A stretch of 64,000 nucleotides of DNA from Candidatus Bipolaricaulota bacterium (GCA_938091745.1 CALLJK010000016.1:16910-80909), one strand, 5' to 3'; shown: positions 1-10,735, counted from the stretch's first letter. Notes: a model not told the origin generated them from the sequence alone. A program made the numbers and translations.

Positions 1-2
1 CC

Positions 3-323
3 TCAGCCCCGGAACTCGTCACAAGCATTGCCGCTATCCGAATGGGATCTATTGATCTTGCCGTGGGGAATGTCCTGGGCAGCAATATATTCAATATGAA
101 TATCTTGGTGATCTCGGACATCTTCTATCGCGGGGGCTATATTATCTCTGCGGGCAGCCCCACCCATGCGATTACAGCGCTTGTTGGGCTTCTGTTGAGT
201 GGGCTTATCGCGTTAGGGCTTCTTGCTCCTCTCCCTGGCCGCATCGGAAGAGTCAGCACAGAGTCTCTCGTTATCCTTATGGTCTATTTCCTTGGGGCTT
301 ATCTGGTCTTCCTGAATCGCTGA
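3..323 (+). CDS. CaCA-family Na+/Ca2+ exchanger, C-terminal part (5' truncated by window edge)
   Basis: Open frame from the window edge; SAPELVTSIAAIRMGSIDLAVGNVLGSNIFNM matches the alpha-repeat of CaCA exchangers. Confidence 0.85.
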   Translation, partial: SAPELVTSIAAIRMGSIDLAVGNVLGSNIFNMNILVISDIFYRGGYIISAGSPTHAITALVGLLLSGLIALGLLAPLPGRIGRVSTESLVILMVYFLGAYLVFLNR

Positions 324-335
324 GGGGGGCCAACC

Positions 336-1643
336 GTGCCAAGCTTCATAGCGCTAGCAGTCTTTGCCCTTGCTTACGCGCTCTTTGTGATTTTCCCCAA
401 GAATCGCGCCTGGGTCGCCGGCGCGGCAGCCGTCATGCTCATGGTCACGGGAGTTGTCTCACCAACGTTAGTCTTCTTGGGCGAGGGGGGAAAAGAATCT
501 CTGATCAGTTGGAACGTGATGGGGATCTTTGTGGGCACGTTGATCTTAGCAGACTTATTTATCTGGTCGCGCGTGCCGCATTACGTCGCCGAACTCTTAG
601 TGAATAGATCGCGCAGCGTCTGCTGGGCCATGGTCAAGGTCTGCGCGTTTTCAGGGTTTCTCTCGATCTTTGCGGAGAACGTCGCTGTAGTCTTAATCGT
701 CGCGCCGATTGCGTTTGCGCTCGCCGAAAAGCTCAAGACCAGCCCGGTGCCGTTGATCATCGGAGTCACAGTATCGTCCAATCTTCAAGGGACGGCGACG
801 CTCATCGGCGACCCTGCGAGCATGATCTTCGCTGAGTACGCTGAGGTGTCGTTCAACGACTTCTTTTGGTACAAGGGTCAGGGGCTTGGAGTGTTTTTTG
901 CTATTCAGTTTGGGTTTCTCACGTCGCTGCCCGTGCTCTATGGGGCGTTTCGCCATCTCAATCAGAAAGTTGAGCTGGTCGCTGAAGAGAAAGTGATCAG
1001 CTGGGGGCCGACGGTATTTCTTGCGACGATGATGCTGGCGCTCGCGATAGCGTCATCGCTGCAAGCGCACGATCTTCTGGGAGCGATCTGTATGATCTGG
1101 GGACTGGGTGGGCTGATCTGGTACGAGCTTTTAGGACGCAATGATCGCGAGCGCTTCCCCGATACGCCCTGGCAGATCTTAAAGAGACTCGACTGGGACT
1201 CGGCGCTCTTCTTGATGGGTGTCTTCACGCTTGTCGGAGCACTCGTGGAGAAGGGCTGGATCGATCTCTTCGCTGATTGGCTCAAGTCAGTGCTCGGTGC
1301 GAATCTGCTCGTCTCGTATATCGTCATTATCTTTCTCTCGATGCTCGTGTCGGCATTTGTGGATAATATCCCGTACTTGATGGCGATGATCCCCTTAGTC
1401 ATGAAGCTTGCGGCTCCGGGGGCCGGGCAAGAAGCCCTGCTCTTTGGGCTTCTCATAGCGGCGAGCCTGGGGGGAAATATCACGCCCATCGGGGCGTCGG
1501 CAAATATTGTCGGGGCGGGGCAGTTGCGTGCTCGCGGGTATATTCTGGGCTTTCGGGAGTTCGGGAGAATCGGGCTGCCGTTCACGCTCGCGGCGACGAT
1601 CCCCGCCGCGATCTTTCTGTATCTCCTCTGGGTGATCTTCTAG
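336..1643 (+). CDS. Polytopic ion transporter, ArsB/NhaD/SLC13-like permease
   Basis: 435 aa, many TM segments, motifs such as FAENVAVVLIVAPIAFALAEKL and SAFVDNIPYLMAMIPLV. Confidence 0.75.
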   Translation: MPSFIALAVFALAYALFVIFPKNRAWVAGAAAVMLMVTGVVSPTLVFLGEGGKESLISWNVMGIFVGTLILADLFIWSRVPHYVAELLVNRSRSVCWAMVKVCAFSGFLSIFAENVAVVLIVAPIAFALAEKLKTSPVPLIIGVTVSSNLQGTATLIGDPASMIFAEYAEVSFNDFFWYKGQGLGVFFAIQFGFLTSLPVLYGAFRHLNQKVELVAEEKVISWGPTVFLATMMLALAIASSLQAHDLLGAICMIWGLGGLIWYELLGRNDRERFPDTPWQILKRLDWDSALFLMGVFTLVGALVEKGWIDLFADWLKSVLGANLLVSYIVIIFLSMLVSAFVDNIPYLMAMIPLVMKLAAPGAGQEALLFGLLIAASLGGNITPIGASANIVGAGQLRARGYILGFREFGRIGLPFTLAATIPAAIFLYLLWVIF

Positions 1644-1670
1644 GTCATTTCTCGGTAAAATAAAGACGCT

Positions 1671-2327
1671 ATGAACACTCCATCGCTTGGTCGGCGGATC
1701 TGGCATCATATCTATTCGCGAATGCTGACGGGCGTGGTCTTCGTTGTTCCCCTCATACTTACTATCTGGGTCTTGCAGTTGCTTTATAATCTCTTAGACG
1801 GCCCGCTGCGCTCGCTGCTCAACGCCGTGCTCCGGTACACCTTGAGATGGGAGCTCCCCTCTGGCGTCGGATTAGTGCTGACGCTGCTTGCTCTTTACAT
1901 CACAGGCATCTTAGCGGCGAACATGCTGGGACGAAGATTTCTGGAGTTCTGGGAGTCGCTGCTCCAGAAGATGCCCATTGTCAACAGCATCTACAATGCT
2001 GCCCGACAGGTGGTGCGCACGCTCTCCCAGCCCCAAGAGAAGTCATTCCAGCGCGTTGTTCTGATCGAGTTCCCATCCAAGGGCCTGTGGACGATAGCGT
2101 TTCAAGTAGGCATGATCCAGACGAGTGACGGGCGCGAATGGGTACGGGTCTATGTGCCCACAACGCCGAACCCCACGTCGGGCTATCTACAGTTTCTCCC
2201 AAAGGAGAACGTGCAATTCACGTCGATCCCGGTGGACGAGGCGCTCAAGATGGTCGTGTCCGGGGGGATTTTGGCGCCGGAGCGTTTGGACGTAGGGCTC
2301 TCCAAGATCGATCAGGGGAGACCATGA
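1671..2327 (+). CDS. DUF502 family membrane protein
   Basis: LTGVVFVVPLILTIWVLQLLYNLLDGPLR and PTTPNPTSGYLQFLPKENV are typical of DUF502. Confidence 0.8.
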   Translation: MNTPSLGRRIWHHIYSRMLTGVVFVVPLILTIWVLQLLYNLLDGPLRSLLNAVLRYTLRWELPSGVGLVLTLLALYITGILAANMLGRRFLEFWESLLQKMPIVNSIYNAARQVVRTLSQPQEKSFQRVVLIEFPSKGLWTIAFQVGMIQTSDGREWVRVYVPTTPNPTSGYLQFLPKENVQFTSIPVDEALKMVVSGGILAPERLDVGLSKIDQGRP

Positions 2328-3256
2328 GTGTGATCGAACGCCTTGCACACAAACCATCTCAAGCGTATCTAGTCGTCGGTGCGACGGCACCAGAGTTTGC
2401 CAAAAAATTCGCGCAGCATCTCTTCTGCCCAAAAGAATGCGAACACTGCCCGCACTGTACAAAACTGGCTCACGGCACCCACCCCGATTTCACATGGGTG
2501 AGCAAGTCGGGCAAACGCATTAGCATCGACCAAGTCCGTGATCTCCAACAGAAAGCTCTGTATCCCCCCGTCGAAGCCCCAAAGAAAATCTATGTGATAG
2601 AGAGCGTCGAAGACCTCAGCCTTGAGGCTGCCAACAGTCTCTTAAAGATCCTCGAGGCCCCACCGAGATATCTGATCTTTATATTGCTCGCCAAAAGCAC
2701 CAATATCCTGCCTACGATTCTGTCGCGCTGTCAGGTCGTGAAACTCCCCACGCCGCCACGTGCCCAGATCGAACAGAGCTTAGCCGAGCGCGGCCTCAGC
2801 CCCCAAGAGATCGAGTATCTACTGAGCATCACCCACGGGGCAATGCCCGATGAAACAGCACTCCATACGGTGAAAGATTTCTTTGCCAAACGCCCACAGC
2901 TCCACAAACAGCTCACAGAGCTTTCTGATAATGAGCTCTGGGAGTCTCTCACCGAGAAGAATCTCTTCGCACGCCATGAAGCAACTGTAGAACTTCTAAG
3001 ACGATTAGAACACTACTCCAGCGCCCAAGTGCTCTCTCTTGCGGCAGCGCTGAGCAAGGGTGATCAAGATACAATCGAGTCTTTCATTCAAGAAGCCCTC
3101 TATTGGTATCGCGACCGACTCACGGTGCATAATACCCACGCTGTATACGCCTTGGAGACAGCTCTCTGGAAGCTCCAGCGCAACGCAAATGTGCAATTGC
3201 TTTTGGAGTCCTTGCTCTTCACACTGCGACAGGGGCTGCACGCAGCGCCTGCATAA
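2324..3256 (+). CDS. holB: DNA polymerase III delta' subunit
   Basis: ATGA overlap with the upstream gene; CPHCTKLAHGTHPDF, ISIDQVRDLQQ, KIYVIESVEDLSLEAANSLLKILEAPP; the ORF-track start (2138) is too far upstream. Confidence 0.8.
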   Translation: MSVIERLAHKPSQAYLVVGATAPEFAKKFAQHLFCPKECEHCPHCTKLAHGTHPDFTWVSKSGKRISIDQVRDLQQKALYPPVEAPKKIYVIESVEDLSLEAANSLLKILEAPPRYLIFILLAKSTNILPTILSRCQVVKLPTPPRAQIEQSLAERGLSPQEIEYLLSITHGAMPDETALHTVKDFFAKRPQLHKQLTELSDNELWESLTEKNLFARHEATVELLRRLEHYSSAQVLSLAAALSKGDQDTIESFIQEALYWYRDRLTVHNTHAVYALETALWKLQRNANVQLLLESLLFTLRQGLHAAPA

Positions 3257-4376
3257 TGCAGCGCTTCAGCTCCTCCAGCCCTGTCCCATCCCGTGCTGAG
3301 ATCACCACAGCGTTGGGGATCGTGGAGAGCGCCAGCTCAAGGCGTTGCCGATCTTCGAAGGTCTGTACCCTATCAGCTTTGTTGAGCACATTAATCAGAG
3401 ATGGTCGATCCCCGTTCTTGAAGATATCGTTGAGCACCTCGATGATCGTACGCCAGTGGTCAAAGAGATTGGGATTGGAAACATCAAGGACATTGATCAA
3501 GAGATCGGCATCTCTGGCGGCCTCAAGCGTCGCCGCAAACGCGGGGATGAGCTCATGGGGGAGCTTCTTAATAAACCCAACCGTGTCGGTAACGACGACG
3601 AGGCGCCCATCGTCCAGAGAGAGCTTGCGTGTGAGGGGATCGAGGGTTGCAAAGAGCTTGTCTTCAACGAACGTCTCTGCACCCGTGAGGGCACGCAGGA
3701 GCGTCGATTTCCCAGTGTTAGTGTACCCGATCAGAGCGATCTGTGGGATCCTGCGGCGCTCACGGAGCTTCCGGCGTACAGCGCGTTCTCTCTCAGCTTT
3801 GACGAGCTGCTCTTTGATCGCGTGCATGCGCTGACGGATCGCGTGGCGTTCTTGGGCGAGTCGAGTCTCGCCGGGGCCACGCGTGCCGATCCCCGCACCA
3901 GGCTGTCCTAACGCCTGCGCCCACCCGCGCAACCGGGGTAAGAGATACTCTAACTGCGCCAGCTCGACTTGGAGCTTCGCTTCTTTGGAGCGCGCCCGCT
4001 GCGCAAAGATATTCATAATCAGTTGTGCGCGATCTATGATTTTCTTCTGAATTCTCTCTTCGAGGTTGCGCGCCTGCGCGGGCGTGAGCGCATCATTGAA
4101 GACGATAACATGGGCATCAGACTTGGCAGCAAGCTCTCTCAGCTCGTCAGCTTTGCCCTTGCCGATAAAGAACGCCGGATCGGGTCTATCGCGCTTTTGG
4201 AGAACCGTCCGTAAGACCTCGAGTCCTGCCGTCCGCGCGAGTTCTATCAGTTCTTCGATGGACTCGCGCTCCTGCCATCCTGCCCCTTGCCCCAGGTCCA
4301 ACCCCACTAAGATCGCTCGTTCCCCAGCGAAAACCCGCGCCCGCTCTCCTAGTCGGTCCTCTATAAGCTGATTCAT
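3219..4376 (-). CDS. hflX: HflX-family GTPase
   Basis: Glycine-rich linker GQPGAGIGTRGPGETRL and G1 motif GYTNTGKSTLLRALTG. Confidence 0.92.
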   Translation of the reverse strand: MNQLIEDRLGERARVFAGERAILVGLDLGQGAGWQERESIEELIELARTAGLEVLRTVLQKRDRPDPAFFIGKGKADELRELAAKSDAHVIVFNDALTPAQARNLEERIQKKIIDRAQLIMNIFAQRARSKEAKLQVELAQLEYLLPRLRGWAQALGQPGAGIGTRGPGETRLAQERHAIRQRMHAIKEQLVKAERERAVRRKLRERRRIPQIALIGYTNTGKSTLLRALTGAETFVEDKLFATLDPLTRKLSLDDGRLVVVTDTVGFIKKLPHELIPAFAATLEAARDADLLINVLDVSNPNLFDHWRTIIEVLNDIFKNGDRPSLINVLNKADRVQTFEDRQRLELALSTIPNAVVISARDGTGLEELKRCIMQALRAAPVAV

Positions 4377-5665
4377 CGAACCTCGCTACTGACAACCTCC
4401 TTCTCTTCTGAAGTCTCTTCTATTATAGCAGCTCCCAGACGATTGAGCTCGCCGGCTAAATCTCGATGCCCTCGCCGAATGTGCTCATCCCGATCGACGA
4501 TGACTGTCACACCTTCAGCCACTAAGCCAGCTAATGTCAACGCTGCGCCAGCACGCACATCGTTCACAGATACGTGCGTTCCAGAAAGCCTCATAACCCC
4601 CTCGAGAAACGCCGTCGAGCCCTCCAGACGGATCTGCGCCCCCATGCGGGCCAACTCCGCCGCATGGGCGAAGCGACTCTCCCACACAGTCTCTTTAATG
4701 ACACTTGACCCACGGGCGACGCTGAGCAGCGCCATCATCTGAGGCTGCAGATCCGTAGGGAACCCTGGATAGGGCCGGGCTTCGATCCTTCCCCCGCAGA
4801 AGCTTCCTGGCCCATCACTGACGACCCGCACGCTCTCCACATGCTCCTGAACAGTAATACCCAGTTCGTCGAGTTTGCTCAAGAGCGCCTCCAGATGAAG
4901 AGGCTGACACCGGCGCACGGTAATATCTCCCCCCGCGATCGCCCCAGCGATGAGAAATGTCCCGGCATTGATGCGATCCGGGATAACTGTATGCGTGGTG
5001 CCCTGTAAGCGTGTGGTCCCTTCAATGTGGAGCCGCCCGGGCTCGATCATAATCCCTGCTCCCATCTTGATGAGCAACCGAGCGAGATCGTGCACCTCAG
5101 GGTCTTGGGCAGGGTTGCTGATGACCGTCCTCCCCGGAATGAGCGCTGCCGTCATCATGATCTGCTCCGTCGCGCCTACAGACGGATAATCTAAGTGAAT
5201 CTCTGCCGGGTGGAGCTGCGCTGCAGAAGCACACCAAAACCCACCTTGCGATTCGATCTGGGCTCCCAGAGCCTTCAGACCCTTGAGATGGAGATCGACG
5301 GGACGAACGCCGATGGGGCAGCCGCCAGGCAAGGGCAAGTGACTTACACCACGCCGCACCATCAATGGCCCCAAGAGCAAAAACGACGCGCGCAGCTTGC
5401 GCACCAACGAGTCCGGAGGAGTACTTGTAAGCTCTCTCTCTGGGCGAATACGGTAGACATCAGGTTCGAGGGCCTGGACACGCTTGCCTACACTCTCTAA
5501 CAGCGCGATCATTGTGCGCACGTCCCCGACGTCGGGGACGTTCTCTAAGATCACTTCGTCATCGGTGAGCACCGTCGCAGCCAAGAGAGGGAGAGCTGCA
5601 TTCTTCGCCCCGTCAACCGCGACTTCCCCAAAGAGCCGTCGTCCTCCGTAGACTGTGAGCCTCAT
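4373..5665 (-). CDS. murA: UDP-N-acetylglucosamine 1-carboxyvinyltransferase
   Basis: VDGAKNAALPLLAATVL, LPGGCPIGVRPVDLHLKGL, PYPGFPTDLQPQ. Confidence 0.95.
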   Translation of the reverse strand: MRLTVYGGRRLFGEVAVDGAKNAALPLLAATVLTDDEVILENVPDVGDVRTMIALLESVGKRVQALEPDVYRIRPERELTSTPPDSLVRKLRASFLLLGPLMVRRGVSHLPLPGGCPIGVRPVDLHLKGLKALGAQIESQGGFWCASAAQLHPAEIHLDYPSVGATEQIMMTAALIPGRTVISNPAQDPEVHDLARLLIKMGAGIMIEPGRLHIEGTTRLQGTTHTVIPDRINAGTFLIAGAIAGGDITVRRCQPLHLEALLSKLDELGITVQEHVESVRVVSDGPGSFCGGRIEARPYPGFPTDLQPQMMALLSVARGSSVIKETVWESRFAHAAELARMGAQIRLEGSTAFLEGVMRLSGTHVSVNDVRAGAALTLAGLVAEGVTVIVDRDEHIRRGHRDLAGELNRLGAAIIEETSEEKEVVSSEVR

Positions 5666-6558
5666 GGTGGCAAGAGCGCCAGGGGGTTGAGCGGCCGGCC
5701 GTATTGCACGATCTCAAAGTGCAGATGCGGACCGGTCGAGTTCCCCGTGTTGCCCGAGCGCCCGATCGCTTGACCTCCTTCGACAAATTGTCCGCGATAG
5801 ACTCCAATCCCCGACAGATGCCCATAAAGCGTACGATAGCCGTTACTATGCTCTAACACGATATACAGCCCATACCCACTGTGGCGCCCGGCGACGATCA
5901 CCCGTCCGGCACACGACGCGTAGACGTCCGTTCCTTCTGGGACTTCGATATCGATCCCCTGATGGAAGTCAGGTTCCCCGCTGATGGGATGAATTCTCGG
6001 CCCAAAGCCCGACGAGAGCACGCCACGCACCGGCCAGGCAAAGAAGCTCTTCCTGCCTCCGGCCATCTGCAGATGCGTAAAGAGCGGCGATGTCACAGCC
6101 CCAGGGATGAAAAACTCCTCACCCGGATAGATATACTCTCGATCCTCGAGGCGATTAGCGCGAACGATCTCGGAGAGAGAAACTCCGTAGGTGCGCGCAA
6201 TATCCGTAAGAGTCTGGCCGCGCTTGACGGAGTGCAAGACCCCGTTCTTGACGATCTTTAAGACCGTCCCTGGTTCAAGAGCGTGCAGATCGTCCAGAAT
6301 ATTGGCGTTGCTGCCCACGAGGGCTTCTAAAGAGACGCCAAAGCGAGCTGCAATCTGCTCTAGCGTTTCCCCCAGCTGCACTTCATACTCGACAATATCA
6401 GGAGCTGGCACAAGAGAGAGGGCTTCATCATCGAGAGTGGGACCGCCTTGAGCGTGGAAGCTTTGAGACGGAAGCAGTGGGCCCTGGTGCGCCCACCACG
6501 CCCACAGGAGCAGGCCCAACCCGCCCCATATCGCAGCTATTCTCAAAGATCTATTCAT
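5662..6558 (-). CDS. LysM-repeat M23 peptidase (murein hydrolase-like)
   Basis: Two LysM segments (YEVQLGETLEQIAARFGV, HSVKRGQTLTDIARTYGV) and M23 motifs HQGIDIEVPEGT and HLHFEI. Confidence 0.92.
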   Translation of the reverse strand: MNRSLRIAAIWGGLGLLLWAWWAHQGPLLPSQSFHAQGGPTLDDEALSLVPAPDIVEYEVQLGETLEQIAARFGVSLEALVGSNANILDDLHALEPGTVLKIVKNGVLHSVKRGQTLTDIARTYGVSLSEIVRANRLEDREYIYPGEEFFIPGAVTSPLFTHLQMAGGRKSFFAWPVRGVLSSGFGPRIHPISGEPDFHQGIDIEVPEGTDVYASCAGRVIVAGRHSGYGLYIVLEHSNGYRTLYGHLSGIGVYRGQFVEGGQAIGRSGNTGNSTGPHLHFEIVQYGRPLNPLALLPP

Positions 6559-7858
6559 TGCGCATAAGCTCTAAGAACTGCTCGTTGTTCTTCGTCTGCT
6601 CCATCCGAGAGAGAATCCATTCGAGGGCTTTCTGCTTGTCGTTCATGTCGCCGATCATCTTACGTAAGACCCAGACGCGCTTGAGGACCTTATCGGGCAG
6701 CAATAGCTCTTCTTTTCTGGTGCCAGAGACTTCGAGATCGATAGCTGGGAATATACGCTTATTCGCGAGTGTTCTGTCGAGCACTAGCTCCATGTTGCCT
6801 GTGCCCTTGAACTCTTCAAAGACGACCTGGTCGAGGCGGGAGCCCGTGTCGATGAGCGCCGTCCCGATGATGGTCAAGCTGCCCCCGTCCTTGATGTTGC
6901 GTGCGGCGCCAAAGAATTCCTTGGGCTTATACAGGGCCGTGGGGTCCATGCCCCCAGAGAGCAGCTTGCCGCTGGGAGCGATCGCCAAGTTATACGCGCG
7001 CGCTAAGCGCGTGATCGAGTCCATCAAGATCACGACGTCCCGCCCCATCTCGACGAGTCTCTTCGCTTTCGCGATGACCAACTCCGAGATGCGACAGTGG
7101 ATCTCGGGCTTCTGGTCGAACGTCGCGGCCACGACCTCGCCCATCGTGATCGACTCGCGAAAGTCTGTGACCTCCTCCGGGCGCTCGTCGACCAAGAGAA
7201 CGATCAAGTAGACTTCGGGGTGATTCGCCGCGATCCCGTGAGCAATGTGTTTTAAGAGCGTGGTCTTGCCGGCCTTGGGGGGCGAGACGATCAATCCACG
7301 CTGGCCCTTCCCAATGGGCGCGAACAAGTCTATAATGCGCGTAGAGAACTCGTTGGGATCATGTTCAAGCCTGAGCTGCTCCCGCGGGTGATAGGGGATG
7401 AGATCCTCAAACGCTTGACGGTTGCGGACGACCTCAGGGTCTTCATAGTTAATCGCTTCGATCTTCAACAGCGCAAAGTACTTCTCTTCTTCTTTGGGGG
7501 GACGCACGACGCCGCTGACGATATCTCCGTCTTTCAACCCGAACCGCTTGATCTGCGACGGGGAAACATAGATATCGTGGGACCCCGGCAAGCATGAGCT
7601 ATCGCGTAGAAAGCCGTACCCATCGGGGAGAATCTCTAATACCCCGTCCTTGAAGTGCAGCCCCTGCTGTTCTGCTTGGGCCTTCAAAATAGCGAAGACG
7701 AGATCTTCTTTCTTGATGCGACCGCGCCCATTGATGCCGAAGCGCTCAGCTAGCGCGCGTAGCTCCGACATGTCCTTGGATTTGAGCTCTGTAATATCGA
7801 GCAATTCACCTGTGGGCTTCTCTTCTCTCTCTACATCGGCCATAGCGTTGGCGGGCAC
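6551..7858 (-). CDS. rho: Transcription termination factor Rho
   Basis: GQRGLIVSPPKAGKTTLLKHIA, LLVDERPEEVTDF, MDSITRLARAYN. Confidence 0.97.
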   Translation of the reverse strand: MPANAMADVEREEKPTGELLDITELKSKDMSELRALAERFGINGRGRIKKEDLVFAILKAQAEQQGLHFKDGVLEILPDGYGFLRDSSCLPGSHDIYVSPSQIKRFGLKDGDIVSGVVRPPKEEEKYFALLKIEAINYEDPEVVRNRQAFEDLIPYHPREQLRLEHDPNEFSTRIIDLFAPIGKGQRGLIVSPPKAGKTTLLKHIAHGIAANHPEVYLIVLLVDERPEEVTDFRESITMGEVVAATFDQKPEIHCRISELVIAKAKRLVEMGRDVVILMDSITRLARAYNLAIAPSGKLLSGGMDPTALYKPKEFFGAARNIKDGGSLTIIGTALIDTGSRLDQVVFEEFKGTGNMELVLDRTLANKRIFPAIDLEVSGTRKEELLLPDKVLKRVWVLRKMIGDMNDKQKALEWILSRMEQTKNNEQFLELMRNE

Positions 7859-8050
7859 CTCCTGATAGGGAAACTCTCTTGGAAGTTCCTCTCATTGAGC
7901 TTCGTTGTACGTCCTACTTCTGACATCTGGGCAGCGTCGGGCCTCCCTTCTTCGTTCATGGGAAGGAGGAATCACTATGACGAGCTGTCACAGAGCAGAA
8001 GAGAGAATAGCGCATTTGGATTTGGTAACTTTATTATAGCACGTGTCATC

Positions 8051-9316
8051 TCACTTGGCAAGTCCCATCTCCACCAACGTTTCGTAGAGAGGGAAGCGCT
8101 CGCAGAGCTGGCGGACCCGCTCCCGCGCTTCCGTTTGCGCGGCTGGTGAGCGCTCCCGCAGTACCTGCGCAATAATCCCAGCGATCTCTGTCATCTCCCT
8201 TGGCCCCATCCCCCGCGTGGTCACCGCTGGGGTGCCCAGACGGATCCCGCTGGTGACCGTGGGCTTTTGAGGATCGAAGGGGATGGCGTTCTTGTTCACC
8301 GTCACTCCGACCTCTTCTAAGAGGCGCTCGGCCTCGGCTCCGGTCAAGCCGTGAGGGCGCACGTCCACCAAAAGCAAGTGCGTATCAGTACCCCCGGAGA
8401 CGATGCGCAAGCCCTCGTTGGCGAGAGCTTGTGCGAGCGCCCGGGCATTCTCGACGATCCTCTGCTGGTACTCCCGGAACTCCGGGCGCAGGGCCTCACC
8501 GAACGCGACGGCTTTCGCCGCGATCACGTGCATGAGCGGCCCGCCTTGGCTGCCGGGAAAGACCGACTTGTCAATGAGCTCCGCAAATTCTTTCCGGCAG
8601 AGTATGGCGCCGCCGCGCGGCCCGCGCAAGGTCTTGTGTGTCGTGGTCGTCACGAAGTCTGCCCACGGCACAGGTGACGGATGTACCCCGCCCGCGATCA
8701 GCCCCGCAATATGCGCTACATCCGCCATCAGATACGCTCCGACTTCGTCAGCGATCTGGCGAAATCTCTGAAAGTCAATAATTCTCGGATAGGCGCTTGC
8801 CCCACAGACGATCAGTTTCGGTCTGTGTTGAAGGGCAAGCTGTCGCACTTCATCGTAATCGATCTGCTCGGTCTCACGCGAGACCCCATAGTGGACAGCT
8901 TTATAGAGCTTGCCGGAGACGCTCACGGGATGCCCATGCGAAAGATGTCCCCCGTGCGCCAGGGACATGCTCAAAATAGTGTCTCCTGGCTGGAGCACGG
9001 CGAAGTAGACAGCCATATTGGCTTGGGTGCCGGAGTGGGGCTGCACGTTGGCATGTTCAGCGTTAAAGAGTTTTTTCAGGCGCTCACGCGCTAACTCTTC
9101 TATGACGTCCATCCATTGGCAGCCGCCATAATATCTCTTTCTGGGGTAGCCTTCAGCGTATTTGTTCGTTAGGACGGACCCCTGGGCTTCGAGCACCGCG
9201 CGTGAGCAGAAATTTTCAGAAGCGATCAGCTCTATCGAGAAGCGCTGGCGCTCCAGCTCCTTCTGGATCGCATGATAGACTTCAGGGTCTAGGCGGGCAA
9301 GTTCGCTCTCACTCAT
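8051..9316 (-). CDS. glyA: Serine hydroxymethyltransferase
   Basis: [39 protein letters not shown] and [14 protein letters not shown]. Confidence 0.97.
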   Translation of the reverse strand: MSESELARLDPEVYHAIQKELERQRFSIELIASENFCSRAVLEAQGSVLTNKYAEGYPRKRYYGGCQWMDVIEELARERLKKLFNAEHANVQPHSGTQANMAVYFAVLQPGDTILSMSLAHGGHLSHGHPVSVSGKLYKAVHYGVSRETEQIDYDEVRQLALQHRPKLIVCGASAYPRIIDFQRFRQIADEVGAYLMADVAHIAGLIAGGVHPSPVPWADFVTTTTHKTLRGPRGGAILCRKEFAELIDKSVFPGSQGGPLMHVIAAKAVAFGEALRPEFREYQQRIVENARALAQALANEGLRIVSGGTDTHLLLVDVRPHGLTGAEAERLLEEVGVTVNKNAIPFDPQKPTVTSGIRLGTPAVTTRGMGPREMTEIAGIIAQVLRERSPAAQTEARERVRQLCERFPLYETLVEMGLAK

Positions 9317-9759
9317 AGTTGAGCACTTTCCTCCTGGGCATGGATCTTCTCGAGGCGGCGCGCATGGCGCCCCCCGGCAAAGGGCTCGTTCAGCCAGACA
9401 GTGACGATCTCCGCGGCGAGCCCTGGGCCAACCACGCGGCCACCAAGACAGAGAATATTTGCGTCGTTGTCGCGACGACTCATCTTGGCTGAATACACGT
9501 CACTACAGGTCGCCGCACGAATCCCTTTCACTTTATTCGCTGCTATGGCCATACCGATCCCGGTCCCGCAGATTAAGATCCCGCGCTCGCACTCCCCCGC
9601 TGCTACAGCACGGGCGACCGCAAACGCGATGTCGGGATAGTCTACCGACTCCCTTGTGAAGACGCCGAAATCTCGCACCGTATGGCCTTGTAATACGCTC
9701 TGCACCAAGGCTTCCTTGAGGGCTACCCCATTATGGTCAGCACCGATGGCAATGGTCAT
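9313..9759 (-). CDS. rpiB: Ribose-5-phosphate isomerase B
   Basis: [18 protein letters not shown] and [19 protein letters not shown]; internal Met used as start. Confidence 0.92.
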   Translation of the reverse strand: MTIAIGADHNGVALKEALVQSVLQGHTVRDFGVFTRESVDYPDIAFAVARAVAAGECERGILICGTGIGMAIAANKVKGIRAATCSDVYSAKMSRRDNDANILCLGGRVVGPGLAAEIVTVWLNEPFAGGRHARRLEKIHAQEESAQL

Positions 9760-10418
9760 TCTGTCACGCGCGTGAAGACTGAGCGGACTATATCTCCGTA
9801 CATTTTGAAGCGAGAGGCCAGGCCCCGAGAGAGCCCGAATTTCTCCTCTTTCATCACGTGGGTCACGCCGTCGAGCTCCACAAAGGCTTGGGCCCACCCC
9901 TCTTTGAGCGCGAGCTTCGTCAAGGCAATCTCTACGCCAAACTCGAGCTTATGCACCTTGCGCCGGAGCTTCCTCCATATAGATTTGCTCAAGACCCGTT
10001 GTCCCGACAGATATGGGGCTATCGTCTGGGCGAGATCCGTATTGAGCCGCCCCCCACGAAAGACCCCCACGACCATATCGCGCTTATCTTCACAATACAC
10101 TCGAATCATGCGCTCGATATGATCCGGACGCAGCCCCACCAAGTCAGCATCTAAGAAGAGCAACGTCTCATATCGGGCTTTCTGTACCCCAAGGTCGAGG
10201 GCAACGGATTTGCCGCAGTTGACGGGCAATGAGACGACTGTGACGCCAAACGACTGCGCGACGTTGGCTGTCTCGTCAGTCGAGCCGTCGTCCACAACGA
10301 TGACCTCGCCGACCGACGGGGCGTGCAGGAGTGGCCAGAGCACGGCACCGATCCGTTCGGCTTCGTTATACGCCGGAACGATGGCTGACACTCGTACCAT
10401 GCTATGAGATTCGCTCAT
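9756..10418 (-). CDS. Family 2 glycosyltransferase
   Basis: [18 protein letters not shown] and [19 protein letters not shown]2 motifs; start at MSESHS inferred. Confidence 0.85.
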   Translation of the reverse strand: MSESHSMVRVSAIVPAYNEAERIGAVLWPLLHAPSVGEVIVVDDGSTDETANVAQSFGVTVVSLPVNCGKSVALDLGVQKARYETLLFLDADLVGLRPDHIERMIRVYCEDKRDMVVGVFRGGRLNTDLAQTIAPYLSGQRVLSKSIWRKLRRKVHKLEFGVEIALTKLALKEGWAQAFVELDGVTHVMKEEKFGLSRGLASRFKMYGDIVRSVFTRVTE

Positions 10419-10502
10419 GGCTCTAAGAATTGTACGTGGTGGTGCAGCGCAAGTCAAATCTCGGTGCACGAGAGCGAAGCCCTGTAATGAGGGGAGGGGG
10501 TC

Positions 10503-10532
10503 TTGACAACGAGGGGGTCTTTGTGCTACAAG
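10503..10532 (+). promoter_or_regulatory. Candidate sigma70-type promoter upstream of a structured region
   Basis: TTGACA at 10503-10508, 18-bp spacer, TACAAG at 10527-10532; no plus-strand protein-coding gene follows. Confidence 0.4.
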
Positions 10533-10539
10533 AATAAGT

Positions 10540-10735
10540 CCTAGAGGAGGTTGGCCCTTCTAGGGCAAGAAGGAAGAGCTTGGCTTGCGGCTCGAGCCGC
10601 ACTACGAGGGCCGCTGGGGAAAAATCCCGCCGAGGCTGCGGGCAAAACCCTGGACAACCCCCCTGAGGGCGTCACGCCCAGCCAAGCTCTTCGCTCTTTA
10701 GGAGGTGTGCGAGGAGTCTCAAGCAATACTTAGCC
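10540..10735 (+). ncRNA. Candidate structured RNA (identity and strand not proven)
   Basis: 12-bp perfect inverted repeat AAGAGCTTGGCT (10574-10585) / AGCCAAGCTCTT (10680-10691) enclosing three hairpins (GCGGC-TCGA-GCCGC, GGGA-AAAA-TCCC, GGGCG-TCA-CGCCC). Confidence 0.4.

Noticed and set aside
962-1585. 207-aa minus-strand ORF
   Set aside because: Lies fully antisense to the well-supported permease gene; composition is that of a shadow frame
10574-10691. 12-bp inverted repeats considered as retron msr/msd boundaries or an attC site
   Set aside because: No reverse transcriptase or integrase gene nearby, and no attC core motifs
10541-10733. Pair of 60-aa ORFs on both strands (10541..10726 -, 10551..10733 +)
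   Set aside because: Both overlap the hairpin-rich candidate RNA and have no recognisable protein features
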